In this document: positions 17,535-26,655 of the stretch, in pieces
How the letters are laid out: each line of letters begins with the position of its first letter
Numbering within the stretch: the first letter of the stretch is position 1
Notes under the pieces: model-generated
What the model saw: only the letters and a program-made list of their open reading frames with translations
Database searches by the model: none
Told to the model about the DNA's origin: nothing
NCBI RefSeq assembly: GCF_014750685.1
Contig: NZ_JAAXGE010000002.1
Coordinates: 558,001 to 622,000 of the forward strand
DNA: 64,000 nucleotides
Origin: Bacteroides sp. GM023
GTDB taxonomy: Bacteria > Bacteroidota > Bacteroidia > Bacteroidales > Bacteroidaceae
Reading direction: 5' to 3'
Position numbers and translations under genes: made by a program

Positions 17535-19583
17535 ATGAATGGTATGAAAAATATATTATTTGTAATAGGTGCAATGGCTCTGATAATGGCAAGTTGCACG
17601 CAGGACGAGATTGTTTCGTCCGACAATGGCAGAGAACCGGCCAATTCAGGTTCATGTCTGACTTTGGTAGGGCTCTCGTCTCCGCAGACGCGTGTTTCTA
17701 TCGGCGATAAAGCGGGTGATGTGTATCCGGTAATTTGGAGTGAGGGGGACGCTTTGGGTGTCTTCTCACGTACGGCAGGAACGGACATCAACAATGTGCA
17801 GTCGTTATTGAGCGATGAATCCATCGGGCAAAACTCCGGTACTTTTACCTCGGACGACGTGAAGATGGCGGAAACGGGTGCTACGGAACTTCTTATCTAC
17901 TATCCTTACCGGGCAAATACGGCATTGGCTGAAAGCGGTAACAAGATTACCGCTTCCCTGCTTGTCGAACAGGAACAGAGTCGCCCCGGAGATAGCCATC
18001 ATATCGGAAAGTATGGCTTTGCCTACGCCAAAGCAACGGTCAGCAGTCCGGAAATGCTGGCCAAGTTTACCTTGAAGCACGCGATGGCGTATGTGAAATT
18101 CAGTATCGCTTCCCAGGAGCTTTCCACCTATAAGTTGAAAAGTGTTTCTCTATATGACAAGGATGCGAAAACCCCTCTCTCCGGTACATTCACTGCCAAT
18201 CTGGATACAGACGAGCTGACATTCGGAGCGGAAGCGAAACCGTATGCCACTGTTTCCCTGGCAACTCCCGAGTTGCTTGCTTCCACACAGGACATCTATC
18301 TGACTACATATCCTGCTGACTTGACCGATAAGCCGGTATATATCGTCGTTACTTTGGAGAACGACCAGCAGACTGTTACGATTCCTATTCGTAAAGAGGG
18401 CAAGGAATTGAAAGCGAATGCAGTCAACACGATTGCTATCAATAATCTGAAGCTCTCGGATAATTCCTGCGAATGGTATGAGCCTGTGGAAACGCGTCTG
18501 TTGGCAGGCGGATGGGCATATGGTGAGTCCAACTGTCTTTTGACAGATATTTCTACCAGTGGTGTGAGCAATACGATTAGTGTGAAGGCACGCGGTAACT
18601 TCATGGAAGTGGAAGAACCCAAATATGCAAAGACGATTCTCGGCTGTGACTTGAATGTAAATCATAAGATGATTGGTGTGAATGGAAATACAACGGATAT
18701 TTCTCCTGTTGCCGGTGATTATACCATCACAATCAATACGTATAAGGTGAGCGGAGGTTATGACGGTGGTTGCGGCCAAGTGGCTATCTATGGAGACGAC
18801 CAGACTACTGTATTATGGAGTTTTATCGTATGGATGACTCCTACTCCGCAGGAACAGGCTTATGGTAACACAGGCTATACAGTACTGGACCGTAACTTGG
18901 GAACTTACATGACGGGAGAAGGAAACAACTGGAAAGCCAATGGCGTCTATTTCCAATGGGGACGTCCCACACCGGTCGGCTGGTCGGGAACCGTAGGTAC
19001 GAACATTCCTACAAAAGCGACTGATGTCCGCTTCTCTATCGAAAATCCCCGTTCCCTGCTTTATACCAATGAAGTAGAAAATACGAAATCCGACTGGTAT
19101 TTGGGTGCCTGGACTGGTGCACGTACCGACCGTAAAGATGATTTTTGGGGTAATCCGAACGAATCGAGTACTTATCTCAATCCTTCCGATGGGCATAAAT
19201 CCATTTATGACCCTTGTCCGAAAGGGTATCGGGTTGTCTCTCCCCGCGTCCTGAACGAGATAGAGCAAAAAGCGGAATTTGTGAAATTGAGTTCGATCGC
19301 AGTGCTCAAATACTGCTATGATGGTATGAACTATGCTTATTGGCCGCTGGCAGGCTGTAAGTGGGGCTCTAATGGTGGTAATAACGGCAATAACACAGGC
19401 TTGGACGCAAGTAAAGGTGCTGCCTGCTATTGGTCTAACTCATCGGCCAGCAGTTATGGAAATGATAAAGACCAGGGAGCTACTTCCCTCTATTATAAAG
19501 TACTCGATACTACCTGGACACATTCATCCGGCCGCTCTCATGCTTTCTCCGTGCGTTGTATGAAGGATACGGAGAACCGTTGA
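17535..19583 (+). CDS. Fimbrillin-like / Fib_succ_major lipoprotein, putative surface glycan-binding protein
   Basis: This 682-residue lipoprotein (LIMASC, Cys21) is the last gene of the PUL operon. Its N-terminal half resembles Mfa/FimA-type fimbrillins (PQTRVSIGD, VYPVIWSEGDALGVFS, LLIYYPYRA, FTLKHAMAYVKFSI). The C-terminal third (about 480-680) is a Fib_succ_major-type domain, with VLDRNLGTYM, GVYFQWGRPTPVGW, YDPCPKGYRVVSPR, ACYWSNSSAS and a final FSVRCMKD. This fusion is common in Bacteroides surface lipoproteins. With no catalytic motif and a PUL position, binding of the target glycan is the most likely role, but assembly into a fimbrial structure cannot be excluded. Confidence 0.75.
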   Translation: MNGMKNILFVIGAMALIMASCTQDEIVSSDNGREPANSGSCLTLVGLSSPQTRVSIGDKAGDVYPVIWSEGDALGVFSRTAGTDINNVQSLLSDESIGQNSGTFTSDDVKMAETGATELLIYYPYRANTALAESGNKITASLLVEQEQSRPGDSHHIGKYGFAYAKATVSSPEMLAKFTLKHAMAYVKFSIASQELSTYKLKSVSLYDKDAKTPLSGTFTANLDTDELTFGAEAKPYATVSLATPELLASTQDIYLTTYPADLTDKPVYIVVTLENDQQTVTIPIRKEGKELKANAVNTIAINNLKLSDNSCEWYEPVETRLLAGGWAYGESNCLLTDISTSGVSNTISVKARGNFMEVEEPKYAKTILGCDLNVNHKMIGVNGNTTDISPVAGDYTITINTYKVSGGYDGGCGQVAIYGDDQTTVLWSFIVWMTPTPQEQAYGNTGYTVLDRNLGTYMTGEGNNWKANGVYFQWGRPTPVGWSGTVGTNIPTKATDVRFSIENPRSLLYTNEVENTKSDWYLGAWTGARTDRKDDFWGNPNESSTYLNPSDGHKSIYDPCPKGYRVVSPRVLNEIEQKAEFVKLSSIAVLKYCYDGMNYAYWPLAGCKWGSNGGNNGNNTGLDASKGAACYWSNSSASSYGNDKDQGATSLYYKVLDTTWTHSSGRSHAFSVRCMKDTENR

Positions 19584-19616
19584 TTTTATGATTATGTATA
19601 AAAGGAGCAAATAGAA

Positions 19617-19656
19617 GAAAAAGCGCATATTCAATTGCAAGAATATGCGCTTTTTC
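19617..19656 (+). terminator. Rho-independent terminator closing the PUL operon
   Basis: A perfect 16-bp inverted repeat (19617-19632 and 19641-19656, core AAAAAGCGCATATTC) has an 8-base loop and ends in a T-run. The arms begin and end with A and T tracts, so it should work for the convergent AraC gene on the other strand too. Confidence 0.9.
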
Positions 19657-20568
19657 TCACTCCTCTTTCCTGCTTCGGTAACTGGCAGGTGATGTTCCCA
19701 AATATGCTTTTACATATTTCCCGAAAAAGGACTGGTTAGGGAAGTTGAACTCCTCTGCAATTTCTTTGATGGATTTGTCCGAATGCTTCAGCCGATATTT
19801 TATTTGTTCCATGGCGGTTTCATTAATCAAGTCTGACGGAGCCCTGCCACACGCTTGCTTAATAATTTTAGAGAAATGCTTCGGTGTATAGCACAGCTCA
19901 TTGGCATAATAACTCACCGAGCGGTGTATCCCCTTGTCTTTTGATAATAGTTCCATGAATTTCCGTAGGGTATGATTCACCTGCTTGATATTTTCTTTCG
20001 AACGACCAGTCTTGTCCGAACATTCCATTTCCTTATGAAGTTGCCCCATCATCTCACAGAAGAGGGCGGAAAAGAGATGTTGCATCACTTCCCTGTGGTA
20101 ACAATGAGGTTCATCATTTATCTTGGCTACAACCAAATCCCGGTAGAATTTGAAAACAGAATTGTCTTCATCGTCGCCTACGGACTTCACCGGATTATTG
20201 TGGATATGAACGGCCGTATTCCACGTTTCCTTTTCCATTTTAATGATACGTTGCAGAAAACGGGTGGAGAATCCGGCAAACCATACCTTATATTTAGGAC
20301 TTAGCATCGTATGGCTGATAATGGTATTCGGAAGTCCGAGCAACAAGTCGCCTGCTTTCAACTGGTAAGTCCGGTAGTTGATATCCAGTTGGATGCACCC
20401 TTCTATGCAAACAGCGATGATGAAACATTCCAGTCTGACAATATCATTATTATCAGGAATTCCCTCTAAGCTGTTGATTACTGCAAAGTCATTATCTATA
20501 TAATCCAGTGTATGCTGGCCGTCCTTAAAGTCTTTTATATCTATTGGCCTGATGTTCTCTTTTTCCAT
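19657..20568 (-). CDS. AraC-family transcriptional regulator
   Basis: This regulator has 303 residues from the chosen ATG at 20568 (MEKENIRPID). The frame extends 40 codons upstream, but that stretch contains a Bacteroides -7 box, so the long form is unlikely. The N-terminal part is a cupin-like sensory region (YQLKAGDLLLGLPNTI, about 75-90). The C-terminal 100 residues carry the two AraC helix-turn-helix motifs (SVSYYANELCYTPKHFSKII and SIKEIAEEFNFPNQSFFGKY, ending YLGTSPASYR). It is divergent from the RND efflux operon with about 220 bases between, so local control of efflux genes is the simplest inference. No effector can be named. Confidence 0.88.
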   Translation of the reverse strand: MEKENIRPIDIKDFKDGQHTLDYIDNDFAVINSLEGIPDNNDIVRLECFIIAVCIEGCIQLDINYRTYQLKAGDLLLGLPNTIISHTMLSPKYKVWFAGFSTRFLQRIIKMEKETWNTAVHIHNNPVKSVGDDEDNSVFKFYRDLVVAKINDEPHCYHREVMQHLFSALFCEMMGQLHKEMECSDKTGRSKENIKQVNHTLRKFMELLSKDKGIHRSVSYYANELCYTPKHFSKIIKQACGRAPSDLINETAMEQIKYRLKHSDKSIKEIAEEFNFPNQSFFGKYVKAYLGTSPASYRSRKEE

Positions 20569-20591
20569 ATCCTTTTCTTTTTTTCTTTTTG

Positions 20592-20599
20592 CAAAGTTG
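20592..20599 (-). promoter_or_regulatory. Candidate -7 box for the AraC gene
   Basis: The minus strand reads CAACTTTG, followed directly by CAAA. It differs from TAnnTTTG at one defined base and lies 24 bases upstream of the chosen ATG at 20568. This position is inside the longer open frame and supports the shorter start. No clear -33 box. Confidence 0.35.
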
Positions 20600-20750
20600 G
20601 TGAATAAAGCGGAAAACAGAATGTCCTGATTGCCTTGGAAATTGTCTGATATGTCGTTTATTGACAAATAGTTAGCTGTAAAAAACATAAAAGGCGAAAA
20701 TAGGACAGTTATAGAGGGAAATTGGTCACTATTGCCTTGTTCTTTTCTCC

Positions 20751-20758
20751 TACTTTTG
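20751..20758 (+). promoter_or_regulatory. Candidate -7 box for the RND efflux operon
   Basis: TACTTTTG matches TAnnTTTG fully and lies 34 bases before the adaptor ATG. The -33 box is not clear (ATTG at 20731-20734 is slightly too close). Confidence 0.5.
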
Positions 20759-20791
20759 TCCAGGTTTTAATCAAAGAACAAAAGAGAAAGT

Positions 20792-21898
20792 ATGATTACA
20801 GTAAGCAAAAAATGGATACGGCTGATAGGGATTGTCGGTTGTACAGTATGGATGGCATCTTGCAAGCAGGCATCGGATGCGGGAGTGAAATCTTCTTCTT
20901 ATGCAGTAATGCAGATAGAAGCGGGGGACAAAGAATTTTCTTCTTCCTATTCGGCGAGCATACGTGGGCGGCAGGATATTGACATCTATCCGCAGGTGTC
21001 GGGAACGATTGAGAAACTCTGCGTGACCGAGGGACAGAAAGTGCGCCGGGGACAATTACTTTTCGTCATCGATCAGGTGCCTTACAAAGCTGCACTGAAA
21101 ACCGCCACTGCCAATGTAGAAGCAGCACGTGCTGCGATGAGCACTGCCGAGTTGACTTACAAGAGCAACAAAGAACTGTATGCGCAGAAAGTAGTCTCCG
21201 AATTCAGCCTGAAAACAGCCGAGAATACCTATCTCACTGCCAAGGCGCAATTCTCGCAGGCGGAAGCTCAGGAAATCAATGCCCGCAACAATCTCTCTTA
21301 TACTGAGGTGAAAAGTCCCAGTGACGGAGTAGTGGGTGCATTGCCTTATCGTGCAGGCGCATTGGTAGGTGCCAATATCCCCTACCCGCTTACCACAGTC
21401 AGTGACAACTCGGATATGTATGTCTATTTTTCCATGACGGAGAATCAGTTGCTTGCCCTTACCCGCGAGTACGGTGATATGGACGAAGCATTGAAGAACA
21501 TGCCGGAAGTGGAATTGTACCTGAACGACAATTCTGTCTATGATAAGAAAGGTGTCATTGAATCCATCAGTGGAGTCATCGACCGCCAGACGGGTACTGT
21601 CGTAGCGCGTGTGGTGTTTCCCAACGAATCACGGTTGCTTCATAGCGGAGCATCGGGCACGGTAGTAGTGCCGAGTATCTATAAAGACTGCGTTGCCATT
21701 CCGCAAACGGCTACTGTGCGGATGCAGGACAAGACTATCGTATATAAGGTAGTGGACGGTAAAGCTGTCTCAACCCTGATAACCGTAGTCGGAATCAATG
21801 ACGGACGCGAATATGTGGTATTGAGCGGACTGAAAGCCGGTGATGAAATTGTATCGGAAGGCGCCGGACTGGTACGCGAAGGCACGCAAGTTAAATAA
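20792..21898 (+). CDS. RND efflux periplasmic adaptor (AcrA/MexA family) lipoprotein
   Basis: This 368-residue membrane fusion protein connects the inner-membrane RND pump to the outer-membrane channel. The lipobox is WMASC with Cys24, so it is anchored to the inner membrane as in AcrA. The order is standard: beta-barrel/lipoyl start (IDIYPQVSGTIEKLCVTEGQKVRRGQLLFVID), alpha-hairpin (about 95-165), lipoyl return (NNLSYTEVKSPSDGVVGALPYRAGALV) and C-terminal barrel. It is the first gene of a three-gene operon with 14 and 11 bases between stops and starts. Confidence 0.96.
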   Translation: MITVSKKWIRLIGIVGCTVWMASCKQASDAGVKSSSYAVMQIEAGDKEFSSSYSASIRGRQDIDIYPQVSGTIEKLCVTEGQKVRRGQLLFVIDQVPYKAALKTATANVEAARAAMSTAELTYKSNKELYAQKVVSEFSLKTAENTYLTAKAQFSQAEAQEINARNNLSYTEVKSPSDGVVGALPYRAGALVGANIPYPLTTVSDNSDMYVYFSMTENQLLALTREYGDMDEALKNMPEVELYLNDNSVYDKKGVIESISGVIDRQTGTVVARVVFPNESRLLHSGASGTVVVPSIYKDCVAIPQTATVRMQDKTIVYKVVDGKAVSTLITVVGINDGREYVVLSGLKAGDEIVSEGAGLVREGTQVK

Positions 21899-21912
21899 GA
21901 AGGAGACTGATT

Positions 21913-24900
21913 ATGAAAGGAAATATGTTTATTAAGAGGCCGGTGATGGCAATCTCCATCTCCGTGCTGATTCTGGCTATCGGGCTTATTTCACTCTTCA
22001 CACTGCCCGTGGAGCAATATCCCGATATTGCGCCCCCGACGGTGTATGTGACTGCCAGCTATACCGGTGCTGATGCCGAAGCGGTGATGAACAGTGTCAT
22101 CATGCCTCTGGAAGAAAGTATCAACGGTGTGGAAGACATGATGTATATCAGTTCGAGCGCTTCCAATGCAGGTTTGGCTATTATTCAGGTTTACTTCAAG
22201 CAGGGCACAGACCCCGATATGGCAGCAGTCAACGTGCAGAACCGCGTGGCTAAAGCTCAGGGATTACTTCCGGCTGAAGTGACGAAAGTCGGTGTAAGCA
22301 CGATGAAGCGTCAGACCAGTTTCTTGCAGATTGGCGCTTTGGTCTGTACTGACGGTCGTTACGACCAGACTTTCCTGGCCAATTACCTCGACATCAACGT
22401 CATTCCCCAAATCAAACGTATCGAGGGAGTGGGAGATGTGATGGAGTTGGGTGATACCTATAGTATGCGTATCTGGCTGAAACCGGAACGGATGGCACAA
22501 TACGGACTGGTGCCGTCGGACATAACCGGCGTATTGGGCGAGCAGAACATCGAAGCTCCTACCGGTGCGCTGGGTGAGAGTTCACAGAACGTTTTTCAGT
22601 TTACGATGAAATATCGCGGACGCCTGAAGAGCGTGGAAGAATTTCAGAATACCGTTGTCCGTTCGCGTGAAGACGGTTCGATACTCCGCTTGAAAGATGT
22701 GGCGGAAGTAGAGCTGGGCACTATGACTTATAGCTTCCGTAGTGAGATGGACAGTCAGCCTGCCGTTCTCTATATGATATTCCAGACAGCCGGTTCCAAT
22801 GCTACTGCTGTCAATAAAGAAATTACCGCGCAGATAGAGCGGATGGAGAAAAATCTGCCGGAAGGAACGGAGTTTGTCACTATGATGAGCTCGAATGACT
22901 TCCTTTTCGCTTCCATACACAATGTGGTGGAGACGCTGATTATTGCTATCATTCTGGTCATCCTTGTGGTGTATTTCTTCTTGCAAGACCTAAAGAGTAC
23001 CCTAATCCCTTCCATTTCCATTATTGTCTCATTGGTGGGTACGTTTGCCTGTCTGGTGGCTGCGGGATTCAGTCTGAACATTCTGACATTGTTTGCTTTG
23101 GTGCTTGCCATCGGTACGGTGGTGGATGACGCCATTGTGGTGGTAGAAGCGGTGCAGTCCAAGTTTGATGCCGGGTATAAATCGCCTTATCTTGCCACTA
23201 AGGATGCAATGGGTGATGTGACGATGGCTATCGTCTCCTGTACCTGCGTGTTTATGGCTGTGTTTATTCCCGTTACATTTATGGGAGGAACTTCGGGCGT
23301 GTTCTATACACAATTCGGTATCACGATGGCTACTGCGGTAGGTATTTCCATGATTTCGGCTTTGACGCTGTGTCCTGCTTTGTGTGCCATCATGATGCGT
23401 CCGTCGGACGGAACCAAGAGCACCAAGAGTATTAACGGACGGGTACGCGCGGCTTATAATGCTTCGTTCAATGCCGTACTGGGCAAATATAAGAGAGGTG
23501 TGCTGTTCTTCATCCGCCATCGTTGGATGGTATGGACTTCATTGGCGGTGGCCATTGCCCTGTTGATTTATCTGATGAGTACTACGAAGACAGGACTTGT
23601 GCCGCAGGAAGACCAGGGTGTCATCATGGTGAATGTCAGCATTTCACCGGGAAGTACACTTGAGGAAACGACGAAAGTGATGGACCGGTTGGAAAATATC
23701 ATGAAAGATACGCCCGAAATAGAACACTATGCTCGCGTAGCAGGATATGGGCTTATATCCGGACAGGGAACTTCTTACGGTACGATTATTGTCCGCCTGA
23801 AAGACTGGAGCGAACGAAAAGGCAAGGAGCATAGCTCGGATGCCGTGGTTTCCCGTCTTAATGCGCAATTCCAGTCCATAAAAGAAGCACAGGTATTCAG
23901 CTTCCAGCCTGCCATGATTCCGGGTTACGGTATGGGTAACTCCCTTGAGTTGAACCTTCAGGATATGACGGGTGGAGATTTGGGTACGTTCTATGAAGCG
24001 GCTATCCAGTTCCTCGGTGCCCTGAACCAGCGTCCGGAAGTAGCGATGGCTTATACCTCTTATGCTATCAACTTCCCGCAAATATCCGTGGAAGTGGATG
24101 CAGCCAAATGCAAGCGTGCGGGTATTTCGCCAAGTGCGGTGCTCGATGTAGTAGGTAGTTATTGCGGTGGCGCGTATATTTCCAACTACAACCAGTATGG
24201 TAAAGTATATCGTGTGATGATGCAGGCTTCCCCTGAATATCGCTTGGATGAACAGTCACTGAACAATATGTTTGTGCGTAATGGTACGGAGATGGCTCCG
24301 GTAAGCCAGTTCGTGACGCTGAAACAAGTGCTGGGACCGGAAACGGCGAACCGTTTCAACCTTTACAGTACCATCACAGCCAATGTGAACCCTTCCGACG
24401 GTTACTCTTCCGGTGAGGTGCAGAAGGTGATTGAAGAAGTGGCCGCAGAATCTTTGCCGATAGGCTACGGATACGAATATGGTGGTATGGCACGCGAAGA
24501 AGCAAGTAGCGGTGGAGCACAGACAGTCTTTATCTATGCGGTCTGTATCTTCCTGGTCTATCTGATTCTGGCTTGTCTTTACGAAAGTTTCCTTGTTCCG
24601 TTTGCCGTTATTTTCTCCGTGCCGTTCGGACTGATGGGTTCGTTCCTTTTCGCCAGATTGTTCGGATTGGAGAATAATATCTACCTGCAGACAGGGGTGA
24701 TTATGTTGATTGGTCTGCTGGCTAAGACAGCCATTCTGATTACGGAGTACGCCATAGAGCGCCGACGTAAAGGAATGGGGATTGTGGAATCTGCCTACTC
24801 TGCCGCACAAGTCCGCCTGCGTCCTATCCTCATGACGGTACTGACGATGATTTTCGGTATGCTTCCGCTGATGTTCTCTTCCGGTGCAGGTGCCAATGGT

Positions 24901-25092
24901 AACAGTTCACTGGGTACGGGTGTGGTAGGCGGTATGGCTGTCGGGACACTGGCGTTGCTCTTTGTCGTTCCGGTTTTCTACATCATCTTTGAGTTTTTGC
25001 AGGAGAAAATCCGAAAACCGATGGAGGAAGAAGCAGACGTACAGGTGCTTTTAGAGAAAGAAAAGAGTGAAGTTGAACGCGAACGTAATTAA
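21913..25092 (+). CDS. RND multidrug efflux transporter (AcrB/HAE1 family)
   Basis: This 1059-residue proton-driven pump exports drugs, bile salts or other amphiphiles. Twelve membrane helices in two halves and large periplasmic loops fit the family length (about 1030-1060). The N-terminus reads MFIKRPVMAISISVLILAIG. Residues of the proton relay are visible in the helix-4 segment (FALVLAIGTVVDDAIVVVEA, with Asp-Asp). The second half carries GLLAKTAILITEYA with the conserved Lys. The substrate cannot be told from sequence; bile-acid or drug export is typical for gut Bacteroides. It is co-transcribed with adaptor and channel. Confidence 0.97.
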   Translation: MKGNMFIKRPVMAISISVLILAIGLISLFTLPVEQYPDIAPPTVYVTASYTGADAEAVMNSVIMPLEESINGVEDMMYISSSASNAGLAIIQVYFKQGTDPDMAAVNVQNRVAKAQGLLPAEVTKVGVSTMKRQTSFLQIGALVCTDGRYDQTFLANYLDINVIPQIKRIEGVGDVMELGDTYSMRIWLKPERMAQYGLVPSDITGVLGEQNIEAPTGALGESSQNVFQFTMKYRGRLKSVEEFQNTVVRSREDGSILRLKDVAEVELGTMTYSFRSEMDSQPAVLYMIFQTAGSNATAVNKEITAQIERMEKNLPEGTEFVTMMSSNDFLFASIHNVVETLIIAIILVILVVYFFLQDLKSTLIPSISIIVSLVGTFACLVAAGFSLNILTLFALVLAIGTVVDDAIVVVEAVQSKFDAGYKSPYLATKDAMGDVTMAIVSCTCVFMAVFIPVTFMGGTSGVFYTQFGITMATAVGISMISALTLCPALCAIMMRPSDGTKSTKSINGRVRAAYNASFNAVLGKYKRGVLFFIRHRWMVWTSLAVAIALLIYLMSTTKTGLVPQEDQGVIMVNVSISPGSTLEETTKVMDRLENIMKDTPEIEHYARVAGYGLISGQGTSYGTIIVRLKDWSERKGKEHSSDAVVSRLNAQFQSIKEAQVFSFQPAMIPGYGMGNSLELNLQDMTGGDLGTFYEAAIQFLGALNQRPEVAMAYTSYAINFPQISVEVDAAKCKRAGISPSAVLDVVGSYCGGAYISNYNQYGKVYRVMMQASPEYRLDEQSLNNMFVRNGTEMAPVSQFVTLKQVLGPETANRFNLYSTITANVNPSDGYSSGEVQKVIEEVAAESLPIGYGYEYGGMAREEASSGGAQTVFIYAVCIFLVYLILACLYESFLVPFAVIFSVPFGLMGSFLFARLFGLENNIYLQTGVIMLIGLLAKTAILITEYAIERRRKGMGIVESAYSAAQVRLRPILMTVLTMIFGMLPLMFSSGAGANGNSSLGTGVVGGMAVGTLALLFVVPVFYIIFEFLQEKIRKPMEEEADVQVLLEKEKSEVERERN

Positions 25093-25103
25093 ATGAAGAA
25101 AGA

Positions 25104-26468
25104 ATGAAGAAGAATATCATTATATTAGTTGCCATCAGTCTGTCATTGAGCGGTTGCGGCATCTATACCAAATACAAACCCGCCACTGTCGTTCCCGACC
25201 ATCTTTATGGAGAGGAAGTAGTGGCCGAAGACACTGCCAGTCTGGGTAATATGGATTGGCAGGAACTCTTCACCGACCCTTATTTGCAGTCCCTCATCGA
25301 AGTGGGATTGAAGACCAATACCGACTATCAGACCGCCCAGCTTCGTGTGGAACAAGCACAGGCGGCACTGATGTCTGCCAAACTAGCCTTTCTGCCTGCT
25401 TTTGCCCTTTCCCCACAGGGAACGGTGAGCAGCTTCGATACGCACAAAGCTACACAGGCTTACTCATTACCCGTTACTGCCAGTTGGGAACTGGACGTAT
25501 TCGGACGTATGCGCAATTCCAAGAAACAGGCGAAAGCTGTTTATGCTCAAAGCGAGGATTACCGTCAGGCTGTCCGTACACAGTTGATAGCAGGTATAGC
25601 CAATACTTATTATACCTTGCTGATGCTGGATGAACAACTCGACCTTTCCCGTCAGACGGAAGCGGCATGGAAAGAAACCGTGGCATCCACCCGTGCACTG
25701 ATGAATGCCGGACTGGCAAATGAATCCGCTGTGTCACAGATGGAAGCTGCTTATTATCAGGTGCAGGGCTCTGTGCTCGATTTGCAGCAGCAGATTAGCC
25801 AGGTAGAGAATAGCCTTGCCTTATTGTTGGCGGAGACACCCCGCAGCTATGAACGCGGTACACTGTCAAAGCAGCAGTTTCCTACGGAACTTTCGATAGG
25901 GATTCCTGTCCGGATGCTTTCTTCCCGTCCCGATGTCCGTTCGGCAGAGCGGACACTGGAAGCAGCGTTCTATGGCACCAATGCGGCACGTTCGGCTTTC
26001 TATCCTTCCATCACTTTAAGCGGAAGTGCCGGATGGACGAACTCTGCCGGGTCACTGATTCTCAATCCGGGTAAGTTTTTGGCATCGGCGGTAGGCTCGC
26101 TCACACAGCCGCTCTTTAATAAAGGACAGGTGGTGGCACAATACCGTATTGCCCGTGCGCAGCAGGAAGAAGCTGTTCTCGGTTTTCAGCAGACATTGCT
26201 CAATGCCGGCAGCGAAGTGAACGATGCTTTGATTGCCTGTCAGACCAGTCAGGGGAAAAGGCTTTTGCTGGACAAACAGATTACTTCCCTGCAAACAGCT
26301 TTACAAAGTACTTCACTATTGATGGAGCATAGTAATGCTACCTATCTGGAAGTGCTTACCGCCCGCCAGTCATTGCTTAGCGCGCAATTGTCTCAGACGG
26401 CCAATCATTTTACAGAAATACAAAGCTTAATTAACCTATACCGAGCTTTAGGAGGAGGTCAGGAATAA
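25104..26468 (+). CDS. RND efflux outer-membrane channel lipoprotein (NodT/TolC-like)
   Basis: This 454-residue outer-membrane factor forms the trimeric exit duct of the tripartite pump. The lipobox LSLSGC has Cys18. Two OEP repeats are seen (about 55-245 and 265-450), with typical blocks DWQELFTDPYLQSLIEVGLKT, PVTASWELDVFGRMRN and the mid-protein IPVRMLSSRPDVRSAERTLEA. It ends the efflux operon, followed by a stem-loop at 26510-26541. Confidence 0.95.
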   Translation: MKKNIIILVAISLSLSGCGIYTKYKPATVVPDHLYGEEVVAEDTASLGNMDWQELFTDPYLQSLIEVGLKTNTDYQTAQLRVEQAQAALMSAKLAFLPAFALSPQGTVSSFDTHKATQAYSLPVTASWELDVFGRMRNSKKQAKAVYAQSEDYRQAVRTQLIAGIANTYYTLLMLDEQLDLSRQTEAAWKETVASTRALMNAGLANESAVSQMEAAYYQVQGSVLDLQQQISQVENSLALLLAETPRSYERGTLSKQQFPTELSIGIPVRMLSSRPDVRSAERTLEAAFYGTNAARSAFYPSITLSGSAGWTNSAGSLILNPGKFLASAVGSLTQPLFNKGQVVAQYRIARAQQEEAVLGFQQTLLNAGSEVNDALIACQTSQGKRLLLDKQITSLQTALQSTSLLMEHSNATYLEVLTARQSLLSAQLSQTANHFTEIQSLINLYRALGGGQE

Positions 26469-26509
26469 ATGATATCATACTTTCTCTGTTTTTTAAACTG
26501 AAGAAAGAA

Positions 26510-26541
26510 GGGCTGCCGGAGAAGTGATTCTGTGGCAGCCC
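26510..26541 (+). terminator. Probable terminator after the efflux operon
   Basis: A GC-rich 8-bp stem (GGGCTGCC / GGCAGCCC) with a 16-base loop is followed by GCTTTGT. The T-tract is short, so termination may be partial. It sits 41 bases after the channel stop. Confidence 0.6.
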
Positions 26542-26655
26542 GCTTTGTAAGTTCGTCTTATATGATATAGTGAGTATCATCCGTATATTTCGGGAATGAA
26601 AGAGGACGCAGGAAATACGAAAGCATTGCGCACCTCTTTCTTTCTTTTATCGTTT

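Noticed and set aside
20569..20688. 40-codon N-terminal extension of the AraC regulator
   Set aside because: A -7 promoter box lies within it and the extension has no domain; the start at 20568 is preferred.
26600..26645. Terminator for the SulP gene
   Set aside because: An imperfect pairing (AGAGG..CGCA / TGCGCACCTCT) exists, but it is bulged and lacks a convincing T-run on the minus strand.
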